A stretch of DNA of 64,000 nucleotides from Streptomyces griseocarneus (lineage in GTDB: Bacteria > Actinomycetota > Actinomycetes > Streptomycetales > Streptomycetaceae), in the NCBI RefSeq assembly GCF_014655595.1, contig NZ_BNBL01000019.1:43343-107342 (forward strand), read 5' to 3'. The notes under the pieces are model-generated. The model saw only the letters and a list, made by a program, of their open reading frames with translations, did no database searches and was not told the DNA's origin. Below are positions 49,972 to 58,299 of this stretch, piece by piece. Made by a program: the position numbers and the translations under genes. Every line of letters begins with the position of its first letter. Within the stretch, counting starts at the first letter, position 1.

Positions 49972-50616
49972 ATGCCGCAACAGGAGCGTGCGATCCGGAC
50001 CCGGCAGGCGATTCTCGAGGCCGCCGGAAAGGTCTTCGACGAGTGGGGTTACGAAGCGGCCACCATCGCCCAGATCCTCGCGCAGGCCGAGGTGACGCGG
50101 GGCGCCCTGTACTTCCATTTCAGTTCCAAGGAGGACCTCGCGCGGGGCGTGCTCGACACGGCCGTCACGACGGAGGGCGTCCTGCCGCAGGAGCTCAAGC
50201 TGCAGGAACTGGTGGACGCCTCGCTGCTGCTGGCGTACCGGCTGACGAGGGAGCCGCTGCTGCGGGCCTCCCTGCGGCTGTCCGTGGACCAGCGGGCGCG
50301 GGCGCTGTTCGGCACCCGGTGGCCCGACTGGATCGAGGTCGTCGCCGAGCTGTTGCGGCAGGCCGCGGCCAACGGCGAGACGCTGCCGGGCGTGGACCCG
50401 GTGCAGACCGCGCGGCTCCTGGTCGGGTCCTGGACGGGGGTGCAGCTGGTCTCCGAGGCCGTGCCGCAACCGGGGGAACTGGTGGACGAGATCGCCGTCC
50501 TCTTCCGGATGGTCCTGCCGAGCATCGCCGTTCCCGAGGTGCTGGGACGGCTGGACGTGGCGGCGGATCGGCCCCTGCGGCTGAGGTCGGAGGCGGGGGT
50601 TCCGTCCCCGAACTGA
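49972..50616 (+). CDS. TetR-family gamma-butyrolactone-receptor-like regulator, copy 1
   Basis: The 214-residue protein has the TetR HTH (RTRQAILEAAGKVFDEWGYE then AQAEVTRGALYFHFSSKEDL) with the GALYFHFxSKE signature of ScbR/ArpA-type receptors. The ligand domain follows with LLVGSWTGVQLVSEA. Such receptors repress antibiotic-cluster genes until a gamma-butyrolactone appears. AAGGAGGG precedes the ATG at 49972. Palindromes with an ACC-N8-GGT core lie on both sides, supporting autoregulation and control of the flavin reductase gene. Confidence 0.88.
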   Translation: MPQQERAIRTRQAILEAAGKVFDEWGYEAATIAQILAQAEVTRGALYFHFSSKEDLARGVLDTAVTTEGVLPQELKLQELVDASLLLAYRLTREPLLRASLRLSVDQRARALFGTRWPDWIEVVAELLRQAAANGETLPGVDPVQTARLLVGSWTGVQLVSEAVPQPGELVDEIAVLFRMVLPSIAVPEVLGRLDVAADRPLRLRSEAGVPSPN

Positions 50617-50637
50617 GCCGTTCGGGCCCGGCCCGCC

Positions 50638-50655
50638 AAACCGATCGTATGGTTT
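50638..50655. promoter_or_regulatory. Candidate autoregulatory element, right of TetR gene
   Basis: AAACC-GATCGTAT-GGTTT keeps the ACC-N8-GGT core of the site at 49716-49733. It overlaps the last codon of the convergent flavin reductase gene, so its position is unusual for an operator. Confidence 0.5.
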
Positions 50656-51160
50656 ATTTGGCCGTCGTCCGGCCGGCCGGCGTCAGGTCGTGGAACTGCC
50701 GCTGGAAGTAGACGAGCGGCTCGCCCTCCCGCTCCGAGGCGTGGTGCACCTCGCCGATGAGGATCAGGTGGTCACCGCCCGGAATGCGCCGCTCCGTACG
50801 GCACTCCAGGCGGGCCAGCGCGCCCGGCAGGAGCGGCTGCCCGGCCGGCGAGAGCGTCACCCCCGATCCCGCGAACTTGTCCGCCCCCTTGCTGGCGAAG
50901 CGCCCCGCCAACTCCTGCTGGCCCTGGGCCAGCAGGTGGACGACGAAGCCCTCGGACTGGTCGAAGGCGTCGAAGCAGTTCGCCTTGTTGTCGAGGCACA
51001 CCAGCACGAGGGCGGGGTCCAGCGACACGGAGGAGAACGCACTGGCCGTGAACCCGTGGTTCTGCCCGGCGGCATCGCGCGTCGTCACCACGGTGACGCC
51101 GCTGGCCCAGTGGGAGAGCGCGGCGCGGAACAGGTCGGGGGAAATCGTCTCTGTGAGCAC
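50654..51160 (-). CDS. Flavin reductase (HpaC-like), possible SgcE6-type partner
   Basis: A 168-residue flavin reductase-domain protein: LSHWASGVTVVTTRDAAGQN, FTASAFSSVSLDPALVLVCL and LARLECRTERRIPGGDHLIL, all conserved in two-component monooxygenase reductases that supply reduced FAD or FMN. In the C-1027 enediyne cluster a reductase of this class (SgcE6) drives a chlorinating/hydroxylating monooxygenase, so the gene could belong to this cluster. The start is a GTG at 51160; the open frame continues upstream without support. No monooxygenase partner gene is visible yet. Confidence 0.88.
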   Translation of the reverse strand: MLTETISPDLFRAALSHWASGVTVVTTRDAAGQNHGFTASAFSSVSLDPALVLVCLDNKANCFDAFDQSEGFVVHLLAQGQQELAGRFASKGADKFAGSGVTLSPAGQPLLPGALARLECRTERRIPGGDHLILIGEVHHASEREGEPLVYFQRQFHDLTPAGRTTAK

Positions 51161-51337
51161 GCCGCAAGCCTGGGCCGCGGCACTCGAGTGGGGATCGAGG
51201 TACGGGTGAGACCCGGTGGGGCGCGCCCCAGGCGGGAGTCCACCTCGCTTCGAGCCGCCGTATAGCGGCCCTCGCCACGCTGGCGGCGCCGAGCGCCACC
51301 CTACGACGGGGCGTTCCCGACCGGAGAAGAGGTCCGC
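51161..51337. promoter_or_regulatory. Divergent promoter region, flavin reductase/acyl-CoA carboxylase
   Basis: A 177-base gap between the GTG of flavin reductase and that of the carboxylase beta subunit. The sequence shows short GC-rich inverted repeats (for example TGGGGCGCGCCCCA around 51221) but no clear promoter elements. Confidence 0.35.
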
Positions 51338-52927
51338 GTGAGCATCGTCGAGGACAAGCCGCTGAACAGCACCCCGGACGGCATGGCCGACCGCGTGACG
51401 GAGCTGGCCGAGCTGCGCGAGCAGATCCTCGAGGGGCCGAGTGCCAGGGCCACCGAGGCACAGAAGGCCAAGGGCAAGCTGACCGCCCGCGAGCGCCTGG
51501 AACTCCTCTTCGACAAGGGGACCTTCACCGAGACCGAGGCCTTCCGGCGGCACCGCGCCACCGGCTTCGGCCTGGAGGCGAAGAAGCCGTACACCGACGG
51601 CGTCGTCACGGGCTGGGGCGAGGTCGACGGCCGGACGGTCTTCGCCTACGCCCACGACTTCCGCATCTTCGGCGGCGCGCTCGGCGAGGCCCACGCGCAG
51701 AAGATCCACAAGCTGATGGACCTGGCCGAGACCGCGGGCGCCCCCATCGTGGGCCTGTGCGACGGCGCCGGCGCCCGCATCCAGGAGGGCGTCACCGCGC
51801 TGGCCGGCTACGGCGGCATCTTCCAGCGCAACGTCCGCAACTCCGGCGTCCTGCCGCAGATCAGCGTCATCATGGGCCCCTGCGCGGGCGGTGCCGCCTA
51901 CTCCCCCGCCCTGACCGACTTCGTCTTCATGGTCCGGGGCACCTCGCAGATGTTCATCACCGGCCCCGACGTGGTCCAGGCGGTCACCGGCGAGCAGATC
52001 ACCCAGGAGGGCCTCGGCGGCGCCGACGTCCACGCCGAGACCTCGGGCGTGGCCCACTTCGCGTACGACGACGAGGAGGCGGCCCTGGAGGACGTGCGGC
52101 ACCTGCTGTCGCTGCTGCCCTCCAACAACCGCGAGATGCCGCCCTCCGAGATCGCGCACGACCCGGCGGACCGGCGCACCGAGCGCCTGCTCGACCTGGT
52201 GCCGGCCGACGGCAACCGCCCGTACGACATGCGCGCGGTCATCGAGGAGATCGTCGACGACGGCGACTTCTTCGAGGTGCACGAGCGCTGGGCGCCCAAC
52301 ATCATCTGCACGCTGGCCCGGATGGGCGGCGAGGTCGTCGGCATCGTCGCCAACCAGCCGCAGCGGCTGGCCGGCGTGCTCGACATCGAGTCCTCCGAGA
52401 AGGCCGCCCGCTTCGTCCAGATGTGCGATGCCTTCAACATCCCGCTGGTCACCCTCGTCGACGTGCCCGGCTTCCTGCCCGGCGTCGACCAGGAGCACGG
52501 CGGCGTCATCCGGCACGGCGCCAAGCTCCTCTACGCCTACTGCAACGCCACCGTCCCCCGGATCTCCCTCGTGCTGCGCAAGGCGTACGGCGGCGCGTAC
52601 ATCGTGATGGACTCCCGCTCCATCGGCGTCGACCTCGCCCTGGCCTGGCCCACCAACGAGATCGCCGTCATGGGCGCCGAGGGCGCCGCCAACGTCGTCT
52701 TCCGCCGCGAGATCGCCGCCTCCGAGGACCCGGAGGCCACCCGGCAGGCCCGCATCGCCGAATACCGCGACGAGCTCATGCACCCCTACTACGCGGCCGA
52801 GCGCGGCCTGGTGGACGACGTCATCGACCCGGCCCAGACCCGCACCGCCCTCATCGACGCGCTCACCATGCTCCGCAACAAGCACGCCGCGCTGCCGGCC
52901 CGCAAGCACGGCAACCAGCCGCAGTAG
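51338..52927 (+). CDS. Acyl-CoA carboxylase beta subunit (PccB/AccB type)
   Basis: The 529-residue carboxyltransferase has KLTARERLELLFDKGTFTE, the acyl-CoA oxyanion loops CDGAGARIQEGV and PCAGGAAYSPALTDF, and the biotin-binding half with GFLPGVDQEHGGVIRHGAK and LRKAYGGAYIVMDS. It carboxylates acetyl- or propionyl-CoA when joined to an alpha (biotin carboxylase) subunit, which is not adjacent. In an enediyne context it could boost malonyl-CoA supply for the PKS. The GTG at 51338 has GGAGAAGAGG upstream. Confidence 0.93.
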   Translation: MSIVEDKPLNSTPDGMADRVTELAELREQILEGPSARATEAQKAKGKLTARERLELLFDKGTFTETEAFRRHRATGFGLEAKKPYTDGVVTGWGEVDGRTVFAYAHDFRIFGGALGEAHAQKIHKLMDLAETAGAPIVGLCDGAGARIQEGVTALAGYGGIFQRNVRNSGVLPQISVIMGPCAGGAAYSPALTDFVFMVRGTSQMFITGPDVVQAVTGEQITQEGLGGADVHAETSGVAHFAYDDEEAALEDVRHLLSLLPSNNREMPPSEIAHDPADRRTERLLDLVPADGNRPYDMRAVIEEIVDDGDFFEVHERWAPNIICTLARMGGEVVGIVANQPQRLAGVLDIESSEKAARFVQMCDAFNIPLVTLVDVPGFLPGVDQEHGGVIRHGAKLLYAYCNATVPRISLVLRKAYGGAYIVMDSRSIGVDLALAWPTNEIAVMGAEGAANVVFRREIAASEDPEATRQARIAEYRDELMHPYYAAERGLVDDVIDPAQTRTALIDALTMLRNKHAALPARKHGNQPQ

Positions 52928-52959
52928 ACGCGGGGCGACCCCCGGCCCCGCACCGGAAA

Positions 52960-52990
52960 AGGCCCGGACCGTCCGCGACGGTCCGGGCCT
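52960..52990 (+). terminator. Strong terminator after the carboxylase gene
   Basis: AGGCCCGGACCGT and ACGGTCCGGGCCT form an exact 13-bp stem with a five-base loop, 33 bases after the stop codon. Confidence 0.75.
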
Positions 52991-53268
52991 GATCCCGGGG
53001 GACGGGAAGGTGGTCTTCCTCGATTTACGCAGGTCCGGGACCAAGGGGCAAGTACCTACCTGAAAGTACCCACTTACCCCGAAGTGCTTACCGTGACGTA
53101 AGCGAGGGGCGTTCGGGCCGGGTCAAGTGACCCTGTTCGAACGGTACTTGCCACCCGGCGTTCCGCCCCTCCGCCACACCGCAACCCCGGAGTTGTCCGC
53201 GCCGAGCCGCCGAACGGACGATGAGGCGTTCCGAGGCCGACACCCGAACGCGGAAAGGCGGGAACCCC
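52991..53268. promoter_or_regulatory. Upstream region of the SgcJ-like gene with operator-like repeats
   Basis: 278 bases, no gene. GGCAAGTACC at 53047-53056 and its exact complement GGTACTTGCC at 53143-53152 frame the region; between them lie repeated AAGTACC/AAAGTACC words and a GGTCA-AG-TGACC palindrome (53121-53132). HxlR binding sites have similar GTACTT repeats. Confidence 0.55.
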
Positions 53269-53679
53269 ATGACGAACGGCGTGCACCCCGACCCCGAACT
53301 GGCGGCCGCGGCAGCCGTGCCGCAGCGCATCGTCGAGGCCTGGGCGGCCCACGACGCCGAGGCCTTCGCCGAGGTCTTCACCGAGGACGGCACCATGATC
53401 CTGCCCGGCGTCTACGAGAAGGGCCGGGAGGGGATCCGCCGGTTCATGACCGCCGCCTACCAGGGCCCGTTCAAGGGCACCCGGGTCACCGGCACGCCCA
53501 TCGACCTCCGGCGGCTGGACGCCGCCACCGCGCTGCTGATCACCCAGGGCGGGGTGCTGGCGGACGGCGAGAGCGAGGTCCCCGAGGAGCGGGGCGTACG
53601 GGCCTCCTGGCTGCTCGTGCGCCAGGACGGCACCTGGCTGCTGGCCGCCTACCAGAACAGCCCGCGCCACGAGGCGTGA
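53269..53679 (+). CDS. SgcJ/EcaC-family (DUF4440-like) protein
   Basis: A 136-residue NTF2-fold protein of the SgcJ/EcaC family (PQRIVEAWAAHDAEAFAEVFTEDGTMILPG opening; RRFMTAAYQGPFKGT; SWLLVRQDGTWLLAAYQNSP ending). SgcJ comes from the C-1027 enediyne cluster; its function is unsettled, with binding or folding of the polyene intermediate discussed. Its presence supports cluster membership of this stretch. The ATG at 53269 has GAAAGG upstream; a longer in-frame start at 53221 is weaker. Confidence 0.85.
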   Translation: MTNGVHPDPELAAAAAVPQRIVEAWAAHDAEAFAEVFTEDGTMILPGVYEKGREGIRRFMTAAYQGPFKGTRVTGTPIDLRRLDAATALLITQGGVLADGESEVPEERGVRASWLLVRQDGTWLLAAYQNSPRHEA

Positions 53680-53743
53680 GACACGACGGCGACCGGCCCC
53701 GGCGGCTTCCGCCGGCGGCCGGTCGTCGCGCGTTCCGGCGGGG

Positions 53744-55324
53744 TCAGGGGGTGGCCGCCCCCTCGGGCGCGGCGGACCGCTCGCCGTCGTGGTCCGGACC
53801 CTCCGCGGCCACCGCCCGGCCGGCCGTCTCCTTGCCCCGTGCCGCGACGGCCGTGGCGGCCAGCGCCATCGGCACCGCCACCACGGCGGCCACCCGGCTC
53901 AGCGACATGAAGGACGTCATCCAGGCGATGAGCGGCGGCCCGAACATGCCGCCCGACTTCCCGCACGCCGCCGCGAGTCCGCTGCCCATCCCCCGGAACG
54001 CCGTCGGATAGGTCTGCGCCGCGTACGGGCCGAGGACCGCGACCACGCCGCTGGTCCCCGTCAGCAGGCCCATCAGCACGACGATCACGGCGGGCGCGCT
54101 GTGCAGCGGGATCAGCAGCAGGGCGAGCAGGGACACGGAGGCGGTGGCGCCGTAGAGGGCCATCGTCTTGCGGGAGGACCAGCGGCTGTAGAGCCAGGCG
54201 CCGACCGCCGTGCCGGGGATGGACAGCAGCGACGACACGAACAGGATCTGCGGGGGCTTCACCCCGACGCCCACCTTCGACAGCAGGCTCGGCAGGAAGG
54301 TGAGGAAGCCCCAGTAGATCAGGCCCCAGGCCAGCCCGTAGCCGCAGATGATCAGCGTCTGGGTGAGGTAGCCCCGGCCGAAGAGGGCCCCCGGCCCCTG
54401 CCGCGGGCCCTCCACGGCCCGGGGCGTGGTGCTCAGCCCGAACAGGCGGCTCATCCGCCGGGCCTCGGCGAGCCGGCCCCGGGAGGCGAGGAAGGCCGGC
54501 GACTCCGGGATCCAGCGGTTGAGCGCCAGCAGGGCCAGGGCCAGCGGGAGCTGGACGAACCACAGGATGCGCCAGCCGGCGATCGGCTCGAAGACGGCGG
54601 CCAGGCCGCTGGCCGCCAGGTAGCCGCCCACCGTCGTCAGGCCGGCCTGCAGGACCATGACGCCGCTGCGCCCGGGCAGCACCTCGGACATCAGCGCGTA
54701 CACGATGGGCAGCATGCCGCCCGCCGACATGCCCATCAGCAGGCACATGAACACGCTGGCCTCGAAGCTCGGCATCGCCCCGCAGACCGTCGTGGCCACG
54801 AACAGCAGGGCCGCGAGCAGCACGGCGGCGCGGCGTCCGATGCGGTCGGCCAGGTGTCCCCACAGCAGCGACCCAATGACCGTTCCGGTCAGGCCGCCCA
54901 TGGGCAGCCAGGCCACCTCGGAGGCGGTCAGGGCGTACTCGGCGCGGGCGCCGGGCAGCATGAACGCCAGCGTGGCGGGCTTCATCTGGTCGACGACCAG
55001 CGCGAAGGACAGCACGGCCACCAGCCGCCTGCGGGCCAGGGTGCGGCGGGCCTCCGGCACGGGCCCGGGATCCGGCTCGAGGACCTCGGGAGCCTGCTCC
55101 ACGGGCAGCCGGCGCGGGACGAGCCCGCCCGCCGCCATGACCAGCCCGGCCACGATCGCCACCATGGCCAGCCACATGGAGGCGTCCACCGGCATGTGGG
55201 CCATGCGGTAGTCCATCGACGCCGAGTCGACGAACATCACGATGTGCTCGCCCACCCCGGCCGAGCAGACGAGCACGCCCGCCCAGAACAGCGGGGGGCG
55301 GGGTATCAGGACACGGCTCTCCAC
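53744..55324 (-). CDS. MFS transporter, probable antibiotic exporter
   Basis: The 526-residue major facilitator has 12 or more TM helices, with the sugar-porter/AAHS motif GSLLWGHLADRIGRRAAVLLAA in the loop between TM2 and TM3 and a preceding N-terminal half of about 110 residues containing two extra hydrophobic segments. The GTG start at 55324 has GAGGAG six bases upstream. The gene forms a probable operon with the TetR gene behind it (82-base gap), a typical layout for regulated drug export in antibiotic clusters. Confidence 0.88.
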   Translation of the reverse strand: MESRVLIPRPPLFWAGVLVCSAGVGEHIVMFVDSASMDYRMAHMPVDASMWLAMVAIVAGLVMAAGGLVPRRLPVEQAPEVLEPDPGPVPEARRTLARRRLVAVLSFALVVDQMKPATLAFMLPGARAEYALTASEVAWLPMGGLTGTVIGSLLWGHLADRIGRRAAVLLAALLFVATTVCGAMPSFEASVFMCLLMGMSAGGMLPIVYALMSEVLPGRSGVMVLQAGLTTVGGYLAASGLAAVFEPIAGWRILWFVQLPLALALLALNRWIPESPAFLASRGRLAEARRMSRLFGLSTTPRAVEGPRQGPGALFGRGYLTQTLIICGYGLAWGLIYWGFLTFLPSLLSKVGVGVKPPQILFVSSLLSIPGTAVGAWLYSRWSSRKTMALYGATASVSLLALLLIPLHSAPAVIVVLMGLLTGTSGVVAVLGPYAAQTYPTAFRGMGSGLAAACGKSGGMFGPPLIAWMTSFMSLSRVAAVVAVPMALAATAVAARGKETAGRAVAAEGPDHDGERSAAPEGAATP

Positions 55325-55406
55325 TCGTACTCCTCACAGGGGACGGGGAACGCGGGCCACCAGGATGCTGGGGGCGCCGGACCCTGTCTTCTCCCGCTGT
55401 GCTGTG

Positions 55407-56036
55407 TCACCCGCCCGGGGGTTCGTCGAGCACCGCGTTCATCTCCGCGACGCAGGGCGCGGTGACCAGGCCGGGCAGCAGCGAGCGCCACAGGGCCGTC
55501 GCCCAGGCCACCGGGTCGGCGGGTTCCGCGCCGGCCGCCAGCGCCTGGGGCAGCCCGGCGAACGCCGAGACGATCACCACGGCGGTCGGGCCGGGCAGCA
55601 CGTCCGGCCGCAGGTCGCCCTGCTCGCGCGCCTCCGTCAGCAGCCCCTCGACGGCCGTGACCCAGGAGACGAACGGCCGGGGCACGGAGGGCCCGATGAG
55701 GTTGCGCTCGGACATCAGCCGCAGCCCGGCCCGCACCCCGGTCTGGTGCAGCAGCATCTGCGCGATGCGCCGGGAGAGTTCGATCAGCAGCCGTACGGCC
55801 CGGGGGTGTTCGGGCCGCAGCCGGTCCGTCAGTTCGGACCACAGGTCGTAGTGCTCACGGACCACGGCCGCCGCGAGGGCCTCCTTCGAGGGGAAGTGGA
55901 AGTACAGCGCACCCTTGCTGATTCCCTGGCCGTCGACGACGTCCTCGAGGCGGGTACCGACGTATCCCCGGTCGTCGAAGACGGTGGCGGCAGCCCGGAG
56001 GATGACCTCACGGGTCCGGCTCGCGCGATCCTGCAT
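55407..56036 (-). CDS. TetR-family gamma-butyrolactone-receptor-like regulator, copy 2
   Basis: A 209-residue TetR protein with RTREVILRAAATVFDDRGYV and GISKGALYFHFPSKEALAAAV, again the ScbR/ArpA signature. The ligand domain contains LRLMSERNLIGPSVPRPF. It is divergent from the first UnbL gene (203-base gap) and upstream of the MFS gene on the same strand, so it is placed to repress both the exporter and the warhead operon. The start at 56036 fits the family; the open frame continues upstream through non-homologous sequence. Confidence 0.88.
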   Translation of the reverse strand: MQDRASRTREVILRAAATVFDDRGYVGTRLEDVVDGQGISKGALYFHFPSKEALAAAVVREHYDLWSELTDRLRPEHPRAVRLLIELSRRIAQMLLHQTGVRAGLRLMSERNLIGPSVPRPFVSWVTAVEGLLTEAREQGDLRPDVLPGPTAVVIVSAFAGLPQALAAGAEPADPVAWATALWRSLLPGLVTAPCVAEMNAVLDEPPGG

Positions 56037-56239
56037 GTGCCCCTTACCGCCCTGTGTGCTCCGCACTCCTCGGTATCCCAGCGCCTGGGCGTCCTCCCCG
56101 GCAACCTCGAGATTGCTCGCCGCCCCCGCCCCCGCCCCGGACGGGTTCCGCACATCCGGAGATGCCGCCACCGCCTCGCCGGCACGACCATGAGCTCTCC
56201 GCCACCGGCGGACCGGTGGCCCAAGGCCAGGAGGCAACC

Positions 56240-57211
56240 GTGCCCACCGTGCTCGGATCGCTGCGCAGACTCGCCCTGACCCCGTCGCTGGCGAGCGTCG
56301 GGTTCTCCCGGCGCCGCTTCCCCGGCGCCTCGTCCCCCGCCGCCGCTCACCTGGAGGCCATTCCCCGGGCGGTCGTCTGCGGCTTCGAGTGGGCGATCGA
56401 CGCCCGCGACCTGTGGGAGTGCGAGCGCAGGCTCGAACTGGCGGACGCGCCGCTGCGCGGGTTCGCCTACGAGGGCGCGACCATGGCCCTGACCGTGCGG
56501 GACGCGATGGGACCGGGGCGGGGCAACCGCACCCGGGAGCTGCTGTCGGGCCCCGGGCTGCCGCACATCTTCCTCAACTACATCGGCATCGGCTTCGCGA
56601 TGGCCCGCCTGCCCAGGGTGCTGTGGGGGAAGGTGCTGCCGGCGGTGACCGGCTCCCCCTACCACCCGGTGATGAGCTGGCTGGCCGTCGACGGCTACGG
56701 CTTCGACCGCGCCTACTTCGACACCCGGCGCTGGGTGGACGGGCAGTACCGGCCCTCCCCCCACCCCTGGCAGGGCTCGCCGGAGTACTTCCGCCGGGCC
56801 GCCGACCAGGGGGTGGGCCGGGCGCTGTGGTTCGTCCACGGCGCCCGCCCCGACCATGTGGCCGCCGCGGTGGGACGGTTCGCCGGGGACCGGCGCGGTG
56901 ACCTGTGGAGCGGGGTGGGCCTCGCGGCGGTGTTCGCGGGGGGCACCTCGCCGGCGGACCTGGCCGCCCTGCGCCGGGCGGCGGGCGCGTACGCGGGCGA
57001 GCTCGCCCAGGGCGCGGTCTTCGCCGCCAAGGCGCGCGACCACTCGGGCACCGTGCCCGGCCACACCCACGCCGCCGTCACGGCGCTGGCCGGCGTCGGC
57101 GTCGAGAAGGCGTCCGCGCTGGCCGACGACTGCGCGGTGCCGGCCACCGAATCGGGGCGTGTTCCGGCCTATGAAACCTGGCGCCGGAATGTGCGAATCC
57201 GCCTGCAATAG
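56240..57211 (+). CDS. unbL: Enediyne biosynthesis UnbL-like protein (DUF1702), copy 1
   Basis: The 323-residue protein belongs to DUF1702/UnbL, a family of unknown biochemical function found in enediyne warhead cassettes. It shows LRGFAYEGATMALTV, FLNYIGIGFAMARLP, SWLAVDGYGFDRAYFDTR, GVGRALWFVHG and the C-terminal PAYETWRR, all also present in copy 2. The GTG start at 56240 follows GGAGG by about four bases. It is separated from copy 2 by 110 bases of unrelated sequence, so it may have its own promoter. Its N-terminal 30 residues are less conserved. Confidence 0.88.
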   Translation: MPTVLGSLRRLALTPSLASVGFSRRRFPGASSPAAAHLEAIPRAVVCGFEWAIDARDLWECERRLELADAPLRGFAYEGATMALTVRDAMGPGRGNRTRELLSGPGLPHIFLNYIGIGFAMARLPRVLWGKVLPAVTGSPYHPVMSWLAVDGYGFDRAYFDTRRWVDGQYRPSPHPWQGSPEYFRRAADQGVGRALWFVHGARPDHVAAAVGRFAGDRRGDLWSGVGLAAVFAGGTSPADLAALRRAAGAYAGELAQGAVFAAKARDHSGTVPGHTHAAVTALAGVGVEKASALADDCAVPATESGRVPAYETWRRNVRIRLQ

Positions 57212-57321
57212 CAGGGGAATCGAGCACTCCTGAAGTAGACGGAAGTTCGTCGCGCGTGTGTACATTCGAATTCGGCTGACCGAGCACCACGAGACATATC
57301 AACGAGGGGCGGTACAGCGCG

Positions 57322-58293
57322 TTGTCAACTCTTCTGCGTGCGCTCAGGCGCAAGATCCTCACCCCCGGCGTATCGGCCACGAACCTGGACCGGCGCGGCT
57401 TCCACAAGAAGAATTCGGCGGCCCGGGATTTGCTGGAGATGATCGGCCGGACGTTTCTCGAGGGCTATGGTCACGCGGTCGGTGAACGCTCGATCGCCGA
57501 GGCCGAGGCCCGGCTGGAGGCCGTGCCCCGCCAGTTCCGCGGATTCGCCTACGAGGGCGCGGCCATGGGGGCCACCGTCCTGGACGCGCTGCCGGGCAGC
57601 GGCGGCCGGCGGCTGCCCGCCCTGCTGTCCGGGCGGGGCCGCGACCACGAGTACATGGCCTACGTCGGCGTGGGCTGGGCCATGGCCCGGCTGCCGAGGT
57701 TCCGGTGGCCCGACGCGACGCGGACCGACCCCCTGCTGCGCTGGCTCGTCCTCGACGGATACGGATTCCACCAGGCCTACTTCCACACCGAGCGCTATGT
57801 GCGCGGGCAGTTCCAGGACCCGGGCCTGGCCTGGGGCGCGGAGCCGGCCTCGTACCACCGGAACGCCATCGACCAGGGCATCGGCCGCGCGCTGTGGTTC
57901 GTGGCGGGCACCGACCCCGAGCGCGCGGCGGACCTGATCGACGCCTATCCGGCGCACCGCCGCCCCGACCTGTACAGCGGCACGGGGCTGGCGGCCACGT
58001 ACGCGGGCGGCGCCGACGAGGCGGAGCTGCGGTACCTCGCCGAGCGCTCCGGCGCGTACCGCCCGCAGCTGCTGCAGGGCGCCGCCTTCGCGGCCGAGGC
58101 CCGGGAGCGGGCCGGCCTGACCGTCGACCACACCCGCCTGGCGACCAGGACGCTGTGCGACATGGACCCGGCGCAGGCGGCGAAGCTGTGCTCCGGCACC
58201 CGCCCGGACGTGAGCTCCGGCGGCGACGTTCCGGCCTATGAGATCTGGCGGCGGCGGATCGCCGAAGAAGTCGTTTCCCGGGGAAGGGGCTGA
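57322..58293 (+). CDS. unbL: Enediyne biosynthesis UnbL-like protein (DUF1702), copy 2
   Basis: Also 323 residues. FRGFAYEGAAMGATV, MAYVGVGWAMARLP, RWLVLDGYGFHQAYFHTER, GIGRALWFVAG, DLYSGTGLAATYAGGA and PAYEIWRR parallel copy 1 segment for segment, at about 40-50% similarity by eye. The start is a TTG at 57322 with AACGAGGGGCGG upstream. It is six bases in front of unbV, so it is the copy in the canonical unbL-unbV-unbU-pksE order and copy 1 is the extra. Confidence 0.9.
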   Translation: MSTLLRALRRKILTPGVSATNLDRRGFHKKNSAARDLLEMIGRTFLEGYGHAVGERSIAEAEARLEAVPRQFRGFAYEGAAMGATVLDALPGSGGRRLPALLSGRGRDHEYMAYVGVGWAMARLPRFRWPDATRTDPLLRWLVLDGYGFHQAYFHTERYVRGQFQDPGLAWGAEPASYHRNAIDQGIGRALWFVAGTDPERAADLIDAYPAHRRPDLYSGTGLAATYAGGADEAELRYLAERSGAYRPQLLQGAAFAAEARERAGLTVDHTRLATRTLCDMDPAQAAKLCSGTRPDVSSGGDVPAYEIWRRRIAEEVVSRGRG

Positions 58294-58299
58294 TTCCCC

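Noticed and set aside
51161..53044. Extension of the flavin reductase frame upstream to 53044
   Set aside because: It would cover the carboxylase gene on the opposite strand, which has all family motifs.
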